This document shows, piece by piece, positions 13,569 to 14,391 of a stretch of 14,391 nt of DNA. A model generated the notes under the pieces. The model was given only the letters and a program-made list of their open reading frames with translations. It made no database searches and had not been told where the DNA came from. The stretch is from Nitrospiraceae bacterium (GTDB lineage: Bacteria > Nitrospirota > Nitrospiria > Nitrospirales > UBA8639): assembly GCA_003523945.1 (NCBI GenBank), contig DOFS01000583.1:1-14391 (forward strand). Direction: 5' to 3'. Made by a program: the position numbers and the translations under genes. Each line of letters starts with the position of its first letter. Within the stretch, counting starts at the first letter, position 1.

Positions 13569-14391
13569 ATGACAAACATCCCGCCGAGACAATTGAAAGA
13601 TGTCGGGTTGACGTTGCCTCCCATTGGTCAAGGGACTATGGGTATTGGCGGTTACTACGGGAAAGACGGTACCCGAGACGCAGAGTGGATAACCGGTTTA
13701 CGCCGAGGCATTGATCTGGGATTAACCCTCATTGATACGGCGGAAGTCTATGGTGCCGGGCATTCGGAAGAACTCGTTGGCCGGGCCATCAAAGAAGTTC
13801 GGGATGAGGTATTCATCGTCAGTAAATTCTCGGCGGAACATTCCCGTGCGGCGCAAGTGATTGCCGCAGCCGAAGGTAGTCTTCGGCGCCTTGGTACGGA
13901 TCGAATTGATCTGTATCAACCCCATTGGCCCAATCCTTCTGTACCTTTTGAAGAAACGGCCGAAGCCCTGGGCGCTCTCGTTCAATCCGGGAAAGTCCGC
14001 TTTGTGGGATTGAGCAATTTCTCCTTTCCCGAAATGCAGAAAACCGCAACCCTGTTGAATCCCATCCCTGTTCCTATCCTACAACAAGAGTATAACTTGA
14101 TCGACCGTACCATTGAAGAACAATTTCTAACGCATTGCGATGCGACCCAAAAGATCCTTCTTACCTATAGTCCATTTTTACAAGGGAAAATGGTGCCGAG
14201 GGATGCGCGAAAAATAGTTCTGGACGATCTCGCGAAAAAATACGAACGAACGGTTGCTCAGGTCATTCTGGCTTGGCTGTTGCGAAAAGAGCGTGTCGTC
14301 GTGATTCCCAAAGCCAGCACCGGGACACATGTAGAAGAATTGGCCGCAGTCAAGGACCTCAGCTTAGACGTTGAGGATATTCAGCGAATTT
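13569..14391 (+). CDS. Aldo/keto reductase, 3'-partial
   Basis: This NADPH-dependent aldo/keto reductase frame runs off the right edge with 274 complete codons and no stop; the family is usually 280-330 residues, so little is missing. Catalytic residues are all visible: D56 (TLIDTAEVYG), Y61, K86 (IVSKFS) and H119 (QPHWP). PIGQGTMGIGGYYG (18-31), GKVRFVGLSNFS (140-151) and VVIPKAST near the end are further family marks. The ATG at 13569 is 8 nt after AAGGGA (13555-13560), which overlaps the transketolase stop, so it belongs to the same operon. It could reduce a keto-sugar made upstream in the cluster, or have a general detoxifying or oxidoreductase role; the substrate cannot be read from the sequence. 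Confidence 0.9.
   Translation, partial: MTNIPPRQLKDVGLTLPPIGQGTMGIGGYYGKDGTRDAEWITGLRRGIDLGLTLIDTAEVYGAGHSEELVGRAIKEVRDEVFIVSKFSAEHSRAAQVIAAAEGSLRRLGTDRIDLYQPHWPNPSVPFEETAEALGALVQSGKVRFVGLSNFSFPEMQKTATLLNPIPVPILQQEYNLIDRTIEEQFLTHCDATQKILLTYSPFLQGKMVPRDARKIVLDDLAKKYERTVAQVILAWLLRKERVVVIPKASTGTHVEELAAVKDLSLDVEDIQRI

Overview
All thirteen genes in this window lie on the + strand. The sequence is of moderate GC with ordinary bacterial gene density. The left part combines flagellar genes (flgK, flgL, fliW, csrA) with cytosolic two-component and c-di-GMP signalling genes. The right part is a tightly packed cluster of sugar-nucleotide and thiamine-diphosphate (ThDP) enzymes. The combination and protein style suggest a flagellated Gram-negative bacterium, possibly of the Nitrospirota (Nitrospira-like). 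That is an inference from gene order and sequence style; no rRNA or other taxonomic marker is present.

Region 1 (1-2194) holds the 3' end of flgK and complete flgL, the two hook-filament junction proteins. They share a homologous beta-rich insert. Region 2 (2266-5594) is a two-gene signalling unit. It has a receiver-GGEEF response regulator with an intact catalytic motif and an intact inhibitory I-site, followed 2 nt later by a soluble hybrid histidine kinase (two receiver-like domains, at least the second degenerate, then PAS, HisKA, HATPase and a good C-terminal receiver). Region 3 (5687-6524) is fliW-csrA. CsrA is the RNA-binding translational regulator and FliW its protein antagonist in many flagellated bacteria. 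The leaders of flgL and fliW carry clustered GGA motifs that could be CsrA targets.

Region 4 (6525-6981) is the only long non-coding gap. It holds several stem-loops and inverted repeats, two overlapping protein-like minus-strand frames that look like a remnant or repeat element, and a GC-rich hairpin about 34 nt before the next gene. No convincing promoter is visible.

Region 5 (6982-14391) runs in order: an E1-alpha/E1-beta pair of the 2-oxo-acid dehydrogenase type with no E2 or E3 in view; a GDP-mannose 4,6-dehydratase-like SDR; an HddA-like GHMP sugar-1-kinase; a NUDIX hydrolase; a transketolase split into N- and C-terminal subunits; and an aldo/keto reductase that runs off the end. Overlapping starts and short gaps indicate one operon. 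The most economical reading is synthesis of an unusual surface sugar. Transketolase would supply sedoheptulose-7-phosphate, the HddA-like kinase would act on a heptose-7-phosphate, the SDR would modify the nucleotide-activated sugar, and the E1 pair may transfer a two-carbon unit to make a branched sugar, as proposed for similar pairs in some antibiotic deoxysugar pathways. This pathway is a hypothesis: the isomerase, phosphatase and nucleotidyltransferase it needs are not in the window.
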